From the NCBI GenBank assembly GCA_016650445.1, contig JAENVS010000005.1:1-64000 (forward strand): a DNA stretch of 64,000 bases, given 5' to 3'. Positions 44,191 to 51,475 of the stretch are shown here, piece after piece. The notes below the pieces were generated by a model that made no database searches, was not told the origin of the DNA, and was given only the letters and a program-made list of their open reading frames with translations. How positions within the stretch are numbered: position 1 is the first letter of the stretch; each line of letters starts with the position of its first letter. Both the position numbers and the translations under genes were made by a program. The stretch is from Frankiaceae bacterium (GTDB lineage: Bacteria > Actinomycetota > Actinomycetes > Mycobacteriales > SCTD01).

Positions 44191-46023
44191 CTACCGACCG
44201 GACAGGAGAGTGAGCCAGCGGGTTGACGGGGAACCGAGGCCGGTCGAGGTGTCGTAGCCGCGGGCGGGCACGTTGCTCTCGTACTGCTCGAAGACCTTCA
44301 GTACCTGCTTCACGCCCTTGGCCGGCGTCGCACCGTCGACGTACTCCGTCCGCACGCCCGCCCCCAGCGATCCAAGCCGCGTGACGTCGCGGAACGCGCC
44401 CTTCCCGTGCAGCCCGTACAGCAGCGGGTTGAGGAAGCCGAGGTTCTTGCCGGCTGCCTGGTTGGCGAGCGCCACCATCGCGGCGAACACCGCGGTCGCC
44501 GACTCGTCCGAGGCGTGCCGGCGCTCGGCGTAGCGATCCGTCCCGTCGGGGAACCGCTGCGTCATACCGATGACGATGCCTGTCTCAGCATCGCCGTTGA
44601 CGGCGACGTCAGGCACCGCGCGACCGAGCGTCCCGTCGGCGCGTTTGGCCAATCGCACAGGCACCACAGGCTTCTGGTAGTCCGGCTGCGCGTGCACGGC
44701 ACTCGTTCCCCCGCCGCTGCCGCGGAAGGTGTTGCGCTTGTCGTCGTCCCACTCGCCGTCCTTCAGCGTCATGGACGTCTTGGCCCAGCCGACCTCGCGC
44801 ATCGCGCCGCCCCGACCGACGAGGAGCGACGTCGCACCCACGGCCGTGACCAGCGGATCGTTCGCGGGGTACTCCGGGCTCGGCTTCGAGCCCTGCGAGC
44901 TGTTGTCGCCGATCGACCCCGATGCGAACAGCAGTGAGATGCCCGTTGCTGCTGCCTGCTGCGCGGTCTGGTTGATCTGCGCGATGGAGGCCTGGTTGGT
45001 GTTCTCGCGGGCGGAGTACCAGCCGTTCATGACGATGTCGCCGAGCCCACCGTCGACAGCCAGCGCGGTGCCATTGGCGAGGTCGAGGCTCGACGTCGTA
45101 CCGAGGTAGACGAGATCGGCACCCGGCGCCATCGCGTGCAGGTTCTCGATGAGCATGTGCGACTGGAGCGCCCAGACCTGCGGGCGGAGGTACGGCTCGG
45201 CCGTCGGGGTCTGGTACGCCGACGGGTAGGAGATCTGCTGCAGCTGACCCGGCCGCAGGGCAGGTAGACCGCGGCGCTTCGACCACTCCGCGACGTCGCC
45301 CGGCAGCGTCTGGACGGCGTGCGAACCGACGACGACCACGGTCTCGCCGGTCCCGTCGATGCCGCGCCGGTTCGCGCCGTACGCCGCCCGCTGCTGCGCG
45401 ACCGTCGTACCGCACGAGACCGCGGGCTGGTGCCGGCCGAGCACCTTGGGCACCGAGCGCTGGACGACCTCCCCGTCGTACGACGAACAGGGCTTGGCGT
45501 AGACGAGGGCAGTCGGCGGTGTGGAGTCGGCGGGCGTCGCCGGCTGGTCGGGCACCGGCACGGGCAACGGGTCGGGAACGGCGACGGGCTCGTCAGCCAG
45601 ACCGCGTACGCCGATCACGCGGCCCGCGATGTCCGCAGGCAACCGACCGTGGGCGCCAAAGGCCTTGGCGACGACCGCTGCTGGGCCGCGGGCCGGGACG
45701 TACATCCGGTTGGCGGGGACCTGCCCGACCTCGAGACCGACGCGGCGCAGCCAGTCCGAGACCGCGGCGATGTCGGCAGATGAGGGCGCGAAGCGCGCCC
45801 GGAACTCGTCGGCGGAGACGTACTCCCGGTAGCGCGGGCTCGTCGGGTCCGAGACTGCCTGCACCAGCGCCGTCACCCCGGCCCGGTCACGCCACGGCAG
45901 CACGAGTTGCACGGCCACCGTCCCGCCAGCCGTCGGCGGCGGGACCTGCGCTGTAGCCAGCGGTGCCCCGGCCAGCACCAGCGCAGCCGCGACCGCGCCC
46001 GCCGTCGTCGTACGTCCCCACAT
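44191..46023 (-). CDS. Secreted sedolisin (S53)-like protein, catalytic residues apparently lost
   Basis: The 610-residue protein has a signal peptide (ending LATAQV), a pro-kumamolisin activation domain (about 35-150, DPTSPRYREYVSADEF) and a subtilisin-fold domain. Compared with kumamolisin from memory, the catalytic Glu and Asp (E-x2-LD before the APGA loop) read Q and L (QSHMLIENLHAMAPGA). The oxyanion Asp of SGDSG is changed (ASGSIGDN), and GTSAxAP is DESATA, where only Ser is kept. The protein therefore seems unable to use the Ser-Glu-Asp mechanism. C-terminal YDTSTGLGSP matches the family's calcium site region. It could be a binding or regulatory pseudoprotease. Confidence 0.82.
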   Translation of the reverse strand: MWGRTTTAGAVAAALVLAGAPLATAQVPPPTAGGTVAVQLVLPWRDRAGVTALVQAVSDPTSPRYREYVSADEFRARFAPSSADIAAVSDWLRRVGLEVGQVPANRMYVPARGPAAVVAKAFGAHGRLPADIAGRVIGVRGLADEPVAVPDPLPVPVPDQPATPADSTPPTALVYAKPCSSYDGEVVQRSVPKVLGRHQPAVSCGTTVAQQRAAYGANRRGIDGTGETVVVVGSHAVQTLPGDVAEWSKRRGLPALRPGQLQQISYPSAYQTPTAEPYLRPQVWALQSHMLIENLHAMAPGADLVYLGTTSSLDLANGTALAVDGGLGDIVMNGWYSARENTNQASIAQINQTAQQAAATGISLLFASGSIGDNSSQGSKPSPEYPANDPLVTAVGATSLLVGRGGAMREVGWAKTSMTLKDGEWDDDKRNTFRGSGGGTSAVHAQPDYQKPVVPVRLAKRADGTLGRAVPDVAVNGDAETGIVIGMTQRFPDGTDRYAERRHASDESATAVFAAMVALANQAAGKNLGFLNPLLYGLHGKGAFRDVTRLGSLGAGVRTEYVDGATPAKGVKQVLKVFEQYESNVPARGYDTSTGLGSPSTRWLTLLSGR

Positions 46024-46169
46024 GGAGTGTGCAGTTCGACATGCGCCGGGTGGTACCTGCTGACACAGAGACGTCCCGTCGTGTTTGCGGGCATGTCACG
46101 CGTTCGACACACGGCACGGCCAGTCTCGGCGTGCGAGCAAGCCCCTCTGCTCCGTCTCGGAGGTCCCCA

Positions 46170-46370
46170 ATGTCCGTCACCCACCTCGTCCACCGCGCCA
46201 CCGCGACCACCCAGTCCGCCTTCCTCCTCGCGCTCCCCCACGGCGGTCAGAACCTCGCCCGCCGCAACGCCTGGGCGTCCATGGCCGTCGACGCCGGCCG
46301 GGCCCGCGCCCGGCGCGAGGCGGCCGCCGCGCTGACCGACGCGGCCGCCTCACACGCCGCCTCTGCCTGA
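46170..46370 (+). CDS. Small protein of the ALPHGGQ-ARRNAW type, copy 2 (66 aa)
   Basis: It starts at ATG behind GGAGG (six bases upstream), a strong ribosome site. The core TTQSAFLLALPHGGQNLARR followed by NAW is shared with the protein at 43955-44155, and both are exactly 66 residues long. The C-terminal half is an Ala/Arg-rich helix of low complexity. It is divergent from the sedolisin-like gene (146-bp gap) and followed by plsC. Function unknown; a peripheral membrane helix is possible because the N-terminal half is amphipathic. Confidence 0.8.
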   Translation: MSVTHLVHRATATTQSAFLLALPHGGQNLARRNAWASMAVDAGRARARREAAAALTDAAASHAASA

Positions 46371-46411
46371 CCGATCCGCCTGACCCGAGGCCCCCGGGTT
46401 AGCGTCTGCAC

Positions 46412-47224
46412 ATGCCCAAGCGCCAACGCGAGCTCGTCTACCCACCTGTCATCCGGACCGCGAAGCTGGTCTTCAGTGGGTTGGGCATCCGCTTCGACAT
46501 CACCGGCACCGAGCACGTGCCCGCCACCGGCGGCGCCGTCGTCGCGATCAACCACACCGGCTACCTGGACTTCACCTTCGCCGGCCTCGCCGTGCTGCCC
46601 CGCAAGCGGCTGGTGCGCTTCATGGCGAAGAAGGAGGTCTTCGACCACAAGGTGTCCGGTCCGCTCATGCGCGGGATGCACCACATCGCGGTCGACCGGG
46701 CGTCGGGCGCCGAGTCCTACCAGGCAGCGGTGAAGGCGCTCGCCGGAGGCGAGATGGTCGGCGTCTTCCCCGAGGCGACGATCTCGCAGTCGTTCGACCT
46801 CAAGGAGTTCAAGACCGGCGCGGCCCGGATGGCGATGGAGGCCGGCGTGCCGATCCTGCCCGTCGTCATCTGGGGCAGCCAGCGGATCTTCACCAAGCAC
46901 CGCAAGAAGGACCTGCGCCGTGGCGCCCACGTCCGCATCGTCGTCGGCGAGACGTTCACCCCGGACCCCGCCGGCAACGCCGTCGACGTGACCGCCGAGC
47001 TCAAGACCCGGATGAACGCGCTGCTCGCCGAGGCACGGGCGACGTACAAGGGCGAGCCGTACGACGGCGACGACAGCTGGTGGATCCCGTCCTCGATGGG
47101 CGGCACGGCGCCGACGCTGGAGCAGGCTGCCGAGCGCGACCGCGCCGACAAGGAGCGCAAGGCCACCAAGCGAGCCGCGAAGCGCGCCGCCAAGCCGGCT
47201 CCCCGGCAGTCGGCGGGCGGCTGA
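46412..47224 (+). CDS. 1-acyl-sn-glycerol-3-phosphate acyltransferase (PlsC-like)
   Basis: The 270-residue protein carries the acyltransferase boxes H48-TGYL-D53 (HX4D) in AINHTGYLDF and GVFPEATIS (usual FPEG with Ala for Gly), and a later PVVIWGSQRIF. It would acylate lysophosphatidic acid in phospholipid synthesis at the membrane. A Lys/Ala-rich tail (RADKERKATKRAAKRAAKPA) is added after residue 245. TAGCGT (46400-46405) is six bases before the ATG. The next gene (DUF4191) starts 24 bp later. Confidence 0.9.
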   Translation: MPKRQRELVYPPVIRTAKLVFSGLGIRFDITGTEHVPATGGAVVAINHTGYLDFTFAGLAVLPRKRLVRFMAKKEVFDHKVSGPLMRGMHHIAVDRASGAESYQAAVKALAGGEMVGVFPEATISQSFDLKEFKTGAARMAMEAGVPILPVVIWGSQRIFTKHRKKDLRRGAHVRIVVGETFTPDPAGNAVDVTAELKTRMNALLAEARATYKGEPYDGDDSWWIPSSMGGTAPTLEQAAERDRADKERKATKRAAKRAAKPAPRQSAGG

Positions 47225-47248
47225 CCGACCCGCCTATCCTTGCTGCTC

Positions 47249-47968
47249 ATGCCCTCGCTGCGCCGCAAGCCCAAGACCGCCCCCGCCAAGAAGGGGCAGC
47301 CGGCCCGCCCGAAGCCCACCCGGGGCGAGCGCCTGAAGCAGATCCGCATGGCGTTCACGATGACGCGCGAGAGCGACAAGCGGCTGATCCCGCTGCTGCT
47401 CGCGGCCTTCTTCGGCCCGCTGGTCCTGCTGGTGGCGATCGGGATCGCCTTCGGGCACCCGATCTACCTCGGCGTTCTCGGCCTGCTGGCCGGGATGCTC
47501 GCCACGGTTGCGGTGTTCGGGCGCCGGATCCAGAAGATGCAGTACTCCCAGGTCGAGGGTCAGCCTGGCGCCGCGGCCGCGGTGCTGCAGACCGTCCGCG
47601 GCAACTGGCGCATCACGCCGGCTGTCGGCTTCACCCGGGAGCAGGACCTCGTGCATCGCGTCATCGGGCTGCCGGGCGTCATCCTGGTCGGCGAGGGCAA
47701 CCCCGGCCGCACCCGCAGCCTCATCGGCACCGAGAAGAAGAAGCTGGCGCGCTTCCTCGGCGACACCCCGGTGTACGACGTGATGGTCGGCGACGGGGAG
47801 GGCCAGATCGCCCTGAAGGAGCTGCAGCGGCACATCATGAAGCTGCCGCGCAACATCAAGCCCGCGAAGGTCAACGAGCTCGACCGCAAGCTCAAGGCCA
47901 TGTCGCCCGCGCTGCCCATCCCCAAGGGCCCGATGCCGACCCGCGTCCCCCGCGGCAAGATGCGCTAG
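47249..47968 (+). CDS. DUF4191 family membrane protein
   Basis: The 239-residue protein has a basic N-terminus, two membrane helices (about 48-90, LIPLLLAAFFGPLVLLVAIGIAFGHPIYLGVLGLLAGMLATV) and a cytoplasmic domain with MQYSQVEGQPGAAAAVLQ, GEGNPGRTRSLIGTEKKKLAR and ITRVPRGKMR-like end. This is the actinobacterial DUF4191 family (Rv2219), function unknown, always near lipA and glnA. ATG 47249 is preferred, with TATCCT eight bases upstream. The stop overlaps that of the RDD gene through CTAG. Confidence 0.9.
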   Translation: MPSLRRKPKTAPAKKGQPARPKPTRGERLKQIRMAFTMTRESDKRLIPLLLAAFFGPLVLLVAIGIAFGHPIYLGVLGLLAGMLATVAVFGRRIQKMQYSQVEGQPGAAAAVLQTVRGNWRITPAVGFTREQDLVHRVIGLPGVILVGEGNPGRTRSLIGTEKKKLARFLGDTPVYDVMVGDGEGQIALKELQRHIMKLPRNIKPAKVNELDRKLKAMSPALPIPKGPMPTRVPRGKMR

Positions 47969-48420
47969 ACGCGTACGACGGCGGTGCCGACGGCCTTGTC
48001 GTGCAGGCCGCGGCCGTCGCGGTCGCCGATGAGCGCCGGCACGAGCAGCGCGAGCAGCAGGAACCGCAGCGCCGCCCGAGCCAGGCTGAGCTGCCCAGGC
48101 AACCACAGCTGCACCAGGCGCACCTTCAGCACCCACATCCCCAGCGTCTGACCGGTCAGCCGGATGGCGACGACGTAGAGCACGGCCAGCGGAATGAAGC
48201 TGCGCAGCCCGGGCGGCTCGGGTGCCGTCCACAGGCTCGCGACCAGGCCTGACACCACCGCGTCGAGCAGGAAAGCCAGCATCCGCCGGCCGAAGCTCGC
48301 CACCGCCCCAGGACCCTGCTCCGGCAGGCCTAGCCGCCGCCCGCGCCACTCCCCCTCGGCGCGCAGCGAGGCGCCCGCGGCGGCCGGTCCGGACAGCCAG
48401 GTCCCCGTCCACCGCGCCAT
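47965..48420 (-). CDS. RDD family membrane protein
   Basis: The 151-residue protein carries the RDD domain: GRRMLAFLLDAVVSGLV (R and D of the first helix), two further helices, and DRDGRGLHDKAVGTAVVRV at the end. The family may act in ion transport; the actual role is unknown. Start ATG 48420 has TAGCCT (reverse complement of 48428-48433) seven bases upstream; an in-frame extension to 48555 would run through the glnA promoter. The small RDD gene between the DUF4191 gene and glnA is also found in mycobacteria (Rv2219A). Confidence 0.88.
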   Translation of the reverse strand: MARWTGTWLSGPAAAGASLRAEGEWRGRRLGLPEQGPGAVASFGRRMLAFLLDAVVSGLVASLWTAPEPPGLRSFIPLAVLYVVAIRLTGQTLGMWVLKVRLVQLWLPGQLSLARAALRFLLLALLVPALIGDRDGRGLHDKAVGTAVVRV

Positions 48421-48459
48421 GATCGAGAGGCTAGTGTCGGCGCCCACTGATGGCCCCTC

Positions 48460-48497
48460 GTTACCCCCGCGAAACACCCGGGACACCACCGGGTCAC
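48460..48497 (+). promoter_or_regulatory. GlnR box upstream of glnA
   Basis: The sequence GTTAC-N6-GAAAC-N6-GACAC-N6-GTCAC occupies exactly these positions. The first half fits the GlnR a-site consensus gTnAc-n6-GaAAc known from Streptomyces perfectly; the second half is degenerate but keeps the spacing. A TAGCGT -10 element at 48508-48513 starts 10 bp after the box, so GlnR would bind over or just upstream of the -35 region and control glnA by nitrogen supply. Confidence 0.75.
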
Positions 48498-48557
48498 AGC
48501 CCCTGACTAGCGTGGCGGCACAGCACTGCCCGCCTGCCCGACGAAAGAGGGACACCC

Positions 48558-49982
48558 GTGTTCTCCAGCGCCAAAGAGGTCCTGAGCTACATCGAGAAGG
48601 AGGACGTCGAGATGGTCGACGTCCGGTTCTGCGACCTCCCCGGTGTGATGCAGCACTTCACCGTCCCGGTCGGGTCCTTCAACCAGGACGTCTTCGACAG
48701 CGGGCTGGGCTTCGACGGGTCGTCGATCCGCGGCTTCCAGCAGATCCACGAGTCCGACATGCTCCTGCTGCCCGACCCGACGACGGCGCGCCTCGACCCG
48801 TTCCGCACCCGCAAGACCCTGATCATCAACTTCTTCATCCACGACCCGCTGACCGGTGAGGCCTACTCCCGCGACCCGCGCAACGTGGCGAAGAAGGCCG
48901 AGGCCTACCTCAAGGGTTCGGGCATCGCCGACACGGCGTTCTTCGGCGCCGAGGCGGAGTTCTACATCTTCGACTCGATCCGTTACGACTCGACCCCGGA
49001 GTCGTCGTACTACTACATCGACGCCAAGGCCGCGGCCTGGAACACCGGCAAGGACGAGGTCGGCGGCAACCTCGGCTACAAGCCCCGCTACAAGGGCGGC
49101 TACTTCCCCGTCACGCCGACCGACCACTACGCCGACCTGCGCGACGAGATGGCCGTCAACCTCGAAGCCGCCGGCATGATCGTCGAGCGCGGCCACCACG
49201 AGGTCGGATCGGCCGGCCAGGCGGAGATCAACTACAAGTTCGGCGAGCTGCTCGAGAGCGCCGACAACCTGATGCTGTTCAAGTACATCATCAAGAACAC
49301 CGCGCACGCCGCGGGCAAGACCGTGACGTTCATGCCGAAGCCGATCGCCGGCGACAACGGCTCGGGCATGCACTGCCACCAGTCGCTGTGGAAGGACGGC
49401 GCGCCGCTGTTCTACGACGAGGTCGGCTACGCCGGGCTCTCGGACACCGCGCGCTACTACATCGGCGGGCTGCTGCACCACGCGCCGTCACTGCTCGCCT
49501 TCACCAACCCGACGGTCAACAGCTACCACCGTCTCGTGCCCGGGTTCGAGGCGCCGGTCAACCTCGTCTACTCGCAGCGCAACCGCTCGGCCTGCATCCG
49601 CATCCCGATCACCGGCAACAACCCGAAGGCCAAGCGCCTCGAGTTCCGCTGCCCCGACCCGTCGGGCAACCCCTACCTCGCGTTCTCCGCGATGCTGATG
49701 GCCGGCCTCGACGGCATCCGCAACAAGATCGAGCCCGCGACGCCGGTCGACAAGGACCTGTACGAGCTGCCGCCGGACGAGCTCGCCGACGTCGCGCAGG
49801 TCCCAGGCTCGCTCGACGAGGTGCTGCTCGCGCTGGAGAACGACCACGAGTACCTGCTCGAGGGCGGCGTCTTCACGCCCGACCTCATCGAGACCTGGAT
49901 CGCCTACAAGCGCGAGACCGAGATCGACGCGCTCCGCCTGCGCCCGCACCCTTACGAGTTCGCGCTCTACTACGACATCTGA
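48558..49982 (+). CDS. glnA: Glutamine synthetase type I (main enzyme)
   Basis: The 474-residue enzyme makes glutamine from glutamate, ammonia and ATP as a dodecamer. It has [18 protein letters not shown], the metal ligands in [11 protein letters not shown] and [32 protein letters not shown], and the adenylylation Tyr402 in [10 protein letters not shown]. The last shows that it is a target of the adenylyltransferase encoded at 53949-56999. The GTG start has a weak GAGGGA site. A GlnR box lies upstream. This is the orthologue of glnA1 of mycobacteria. Confidence 0.96.
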   Translation: MFSSAKEVLSYIEKEDVEMVDVRFCDLPGVMQHFTVPVGSFNQDVFDSGLGFDGSSIRGFQQIHESDMLLLPDPTTARLDPFRTRKTLIINFFIHDPLTGEAYSRDPRNVAKKAEAYLKGSGIADTAFFGAEAEFYIFDSIRYDSTPESSYYYIDAKAAAWNTGKDEVGGNLGYKPRYKGGYFPVTPTDHYADLRDEMAVNLEAAGMIVERGHHEVGSAGQAEINYKFGELLESADNLMLFKYIIKNTAHAAGKTVTFMPKPIAGDNGSGMHCHQSLWKDGAPLFYDEVGYAGLSDTARYYIGGLLHHAPSLLAFTNPTVNSYHRLVPGFEAPVNLVYSQRNRSACIRIPITGNNPKAKRLEFRCPDPSGNPYLAFSAMLMAGLDGIRNKIEPATPVDKDLYELPPDELADVAQVPGSLDEVLLALENDHEYLLEGGVFTPDLIETWIAYKRETEIDALRLRPHPYEFALYYDI

Positions 49983-49991
49983 GTCGTCGGA

Positions 49992-50132
49992 CGAAGATCT
50001 TCGGGGATCTGCAGGGGTCACGAGGCGCTGGGTCAGATCGACGGCATCCTCGCCGGCTGACGTCGCCCGCTCTCACGATCTTCGCGGATCTGCCCCGGTG
50101 ATAGCCGGGGCAGATCCGCAAACATCTTCGTG
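49992..50132. repeat. GATCTTCG-type palindromic repeat region with long hairpin after glnA
   Basis: A perfect 12-bp palindrome CGAAGATCTTCG lies at 49992-50003. GATCTTCGGGGATCTGC (49996-50012) recurs as GATCTTCGCGGATCTGC (50077-50093, one mismatch). The second copy forms a 15-bp perfect stem, GCGGATCTGCCCCGG (50084-50098) with CCGGGGCAGATCCGC (50105-50119), with a 6-nt loop, and CACGA/TCGTG (50074-50078, 50128-50132) extend it beyond an internal bulge. It may terminate glnA. The copies suggest an extragenic repeat family. Confidence 0.75.
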
Positions 50133-50240
50133 GGCGGCAGGGGCGCCATCAGGTGAGCAGTACGCCGACCAGCCACGTCGCGACCATGAGCACGCCGGCG
50201 GTGAGCTCGGCCAGGATGCCGATGCCGACCGCCTTCAGCC

Positions 50241-50594
50241 GTGCGACCCATGACCGTCGTGGCGGACACGCCGGATTGCCTGTGGCTGTGGATGCCCGCG
50301 GGTTGCGTCCGCAAGGTGCCGGACGGAGCGCCAGTCGATCCGACGTATCCGCAGAGCCGCAAGGACCGCATCGTCGCGGACCTCCTTCGCGGGAACTGGG
50401 AGCACCAGGACCACGTGTGGGAGGGCTCGACCCTGGTCGTCGTGCGACCCGGCGACTGGTACGCGACCTGGTGCTCGTGGCACCCGGACGGCCGTCACTG
50501 GGGGTGGCCGTTCGACGGCAGCTTCGCCGCCAACGTGCCGACGGAGCGATGGCCCATGCCGGTGCTCCCCGACGACTGGCACGTTCCTCGGTGA
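50241..50594 (+). CDS. Hypothetical protein, weakly DUF402-like
   Basis: The 117-residue protein (GTG 50241; ATG 50250 is an alternative) is Trp-rich: DCLWLWMPAG, NWEHQDHVWEGSTLVVVRPG, WYATWCSWHPDGRHWGWPFD. The segment TLVVVRPGDWY...SWHPDGRHWGW resembles the middle of DUF402 proteins, which bind nucleotides or phosphates, but the usual C-terminal Tyr/Asp-rich part is absent. It may therefore be a short or truncated relative. No ribosome site is evident for either start. Confidence 0.5.
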   Translation: MRPMTVVADTPDCLWLWMPAGCVRKVPDGAPVDPTYPQSRKDRIVADLLRGNWEHQDHVWEGSTLVVVRPGDWYATWCSWHPDGRHWGWPFDGSFAANVPTERWPMPVLPDDWHVPR

Positions 50595-50643
50595 CCACCG
50601 GGGCGATCCGGCCGGTACCGGCACGCGAGTTTCGGGCAGAACA

Positions 50644-50678
50644 CAGCCCCGGTACGGCGCGCGGCAGCACCGGGGCTG
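50644..50678 (-). terminator. Hairpin terminator of the response regulator gene
   Basis: CAGCCCCGGT (50644-50653) and ACCGGGGCTG (50669-50678) form a perfect 10-bp stem with a 15-nt loop. It begins one base beyond the TAA stop (50682-50680) on the minus strand. There is no U-tract. Confidence 0.7.
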
Positions 50679-50679
50679 G

Positions 50680-51117
50680 TTACCTCTTAGGACGACTCGA
50701 GGATGCCTTGGTTGGCTTCTTCGGCTTCAGCGTCTTGTCGCGCAGGTCCACCTGCGAGCTGCGCGAACCGGCTACGGCCACCCGGACGATGCGCACCAGG
50801 GCGTCGATGTCGATCTTGCTGCACGGGATGAGGTCGAGGCGCTTGATGTCCTTGCCGAGCTCCGCACCGAGATGTCCCGAGCACAGGATGATCGGCCGCT
50901 CGAAGCCTTGCGCGCGCAGCCGATCGGCTGTCTCGATGCCGGTCAGCCCGGGCATCAGCTGGTCGAGGATCAGCGCCTCCGGCTCCGGGCCGGTCTCGAC
51001 GGCGGCGAGACACGCCTCGCCGTCGGTCACCAGGTCGGTCTCCCAGCCCTGCAGGTCGAACAACGTGCGCAGGAACTGCCCGACGTCCTTGTCGTCGTCG
51101 CACACGAGCACCCGCAT
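50680..51117 (-). CDS. Single-domain response regulator
   Basis: The 145-residue protein is one receiver domain: acidic pocket DDD at residues 7-9, phospho-acceptor D52 in LILDQLMPGLTG, Thr/Ser in ILCSGH and the conserved Lys in CSKIDIDAL. A short Lys/Ser-rich tail (KTLKPKKPTKASSSRPKR) replaces an output domain. It could act like CheY/Spo0F by protein contact; the basic tail might bind nucleic acid. No histidine kinase is nearby. ATG 51117 is chosen because the domain starts there. Confidence 0.88.
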   Translation of the reverse strand: MRVLVCDDDKDVGQFLRTLFDLQGWETDLVTDGEACLAAVETGPEPEALILDQLMPGLTGIETADRLRAQGFERPIILCSGHLGAELGKDIKRLDLIPCSKIDIDALVRIVRVAVAGSRSSQVDLRDKTLKPKKPTKASSSRPKR

Positions 51118-51195
51118 GGGGCCTCCGCCCGCCGTTTCGTCCCGCTTCCGTCCCGCACATGCAACCACGGCGCGGGTCGCCCGGAGGGGGTCGGG

Positions 51196-51405
51196 TCAGG
51201 CGTAGCTGGGGACCCGGGTGACCGCCGCCTCGGGCTCGCGGACCTCGCTGCGCTGGTCGCGGGCGCGCAGCTCAGCCTTCAGCACGCGCAGCGGCGGGGC
51301 GAGCGTGGCGCCGTTGGCCTCGAAGAAGAACAGCCGGCGAAGGACACCGTCCTCGGACGGCGTCAACCGGGGCTGGTCCGTAAGGTCGATCGTCATATCC
51401 GCCAT
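51196..51405 (-). CDS. Small hypothetical protein (69 aa)
   Basis: The reading from ATG 51405 (or ATG 51396) gives MADMTIDLTDQPRLTPSEDG followed by VLRRLFFFEANGATLAPPLR and a charged end. It is a soluble, probably helical protein, with no signal peptide. Its ribosome site is weak. It lies between the response regulator and membrane protein genes on the same strand. No family is recognised, and it could be a non-coding frame, although its amino-acid composition is balanced for such GC-rich DNA. Confidence 0.5.
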   Translation of the reverse strand: MADMTIDLTDQPRLTPSEDGVLRRLFFFEANGATLAPPLRVLKAELRARDQRSEVREPEAAVTRVPSYA

Positions 51406-51443
51406 CTGCCCAGGATGAGGCCGCGAACCCGGATCTGGAGGGA

Positions 51444-51474
51444 CCGATCGGCCCAACTTCACTGCGCCGATCGG
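51444..51474 (-). terminator. Hairpin directly after the membrane protein gene
   Basis: CCGATCGGC (51444-51452) and GCCGATCGG (51466-51474) form a 9-bp stem with a 13-nt loop. It lies one base beyond the stop codon (51478-51476) of the minus-strand gene. It has no U-tract. Confidence 0.65.
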
Positions 51475-51475
51475 C

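Noticed and set aside
50149-50250. Minus-strand peptide WVARLKAVGIGILAELTAG... with one membrane helix, ending at 50149
   Set aside because: The helix is convincing, but no ATG, GTG or TTG is in frame before it; an ATG at 50251 is in a different frame. It could be a frameshifted small gene, but I cannot support it.
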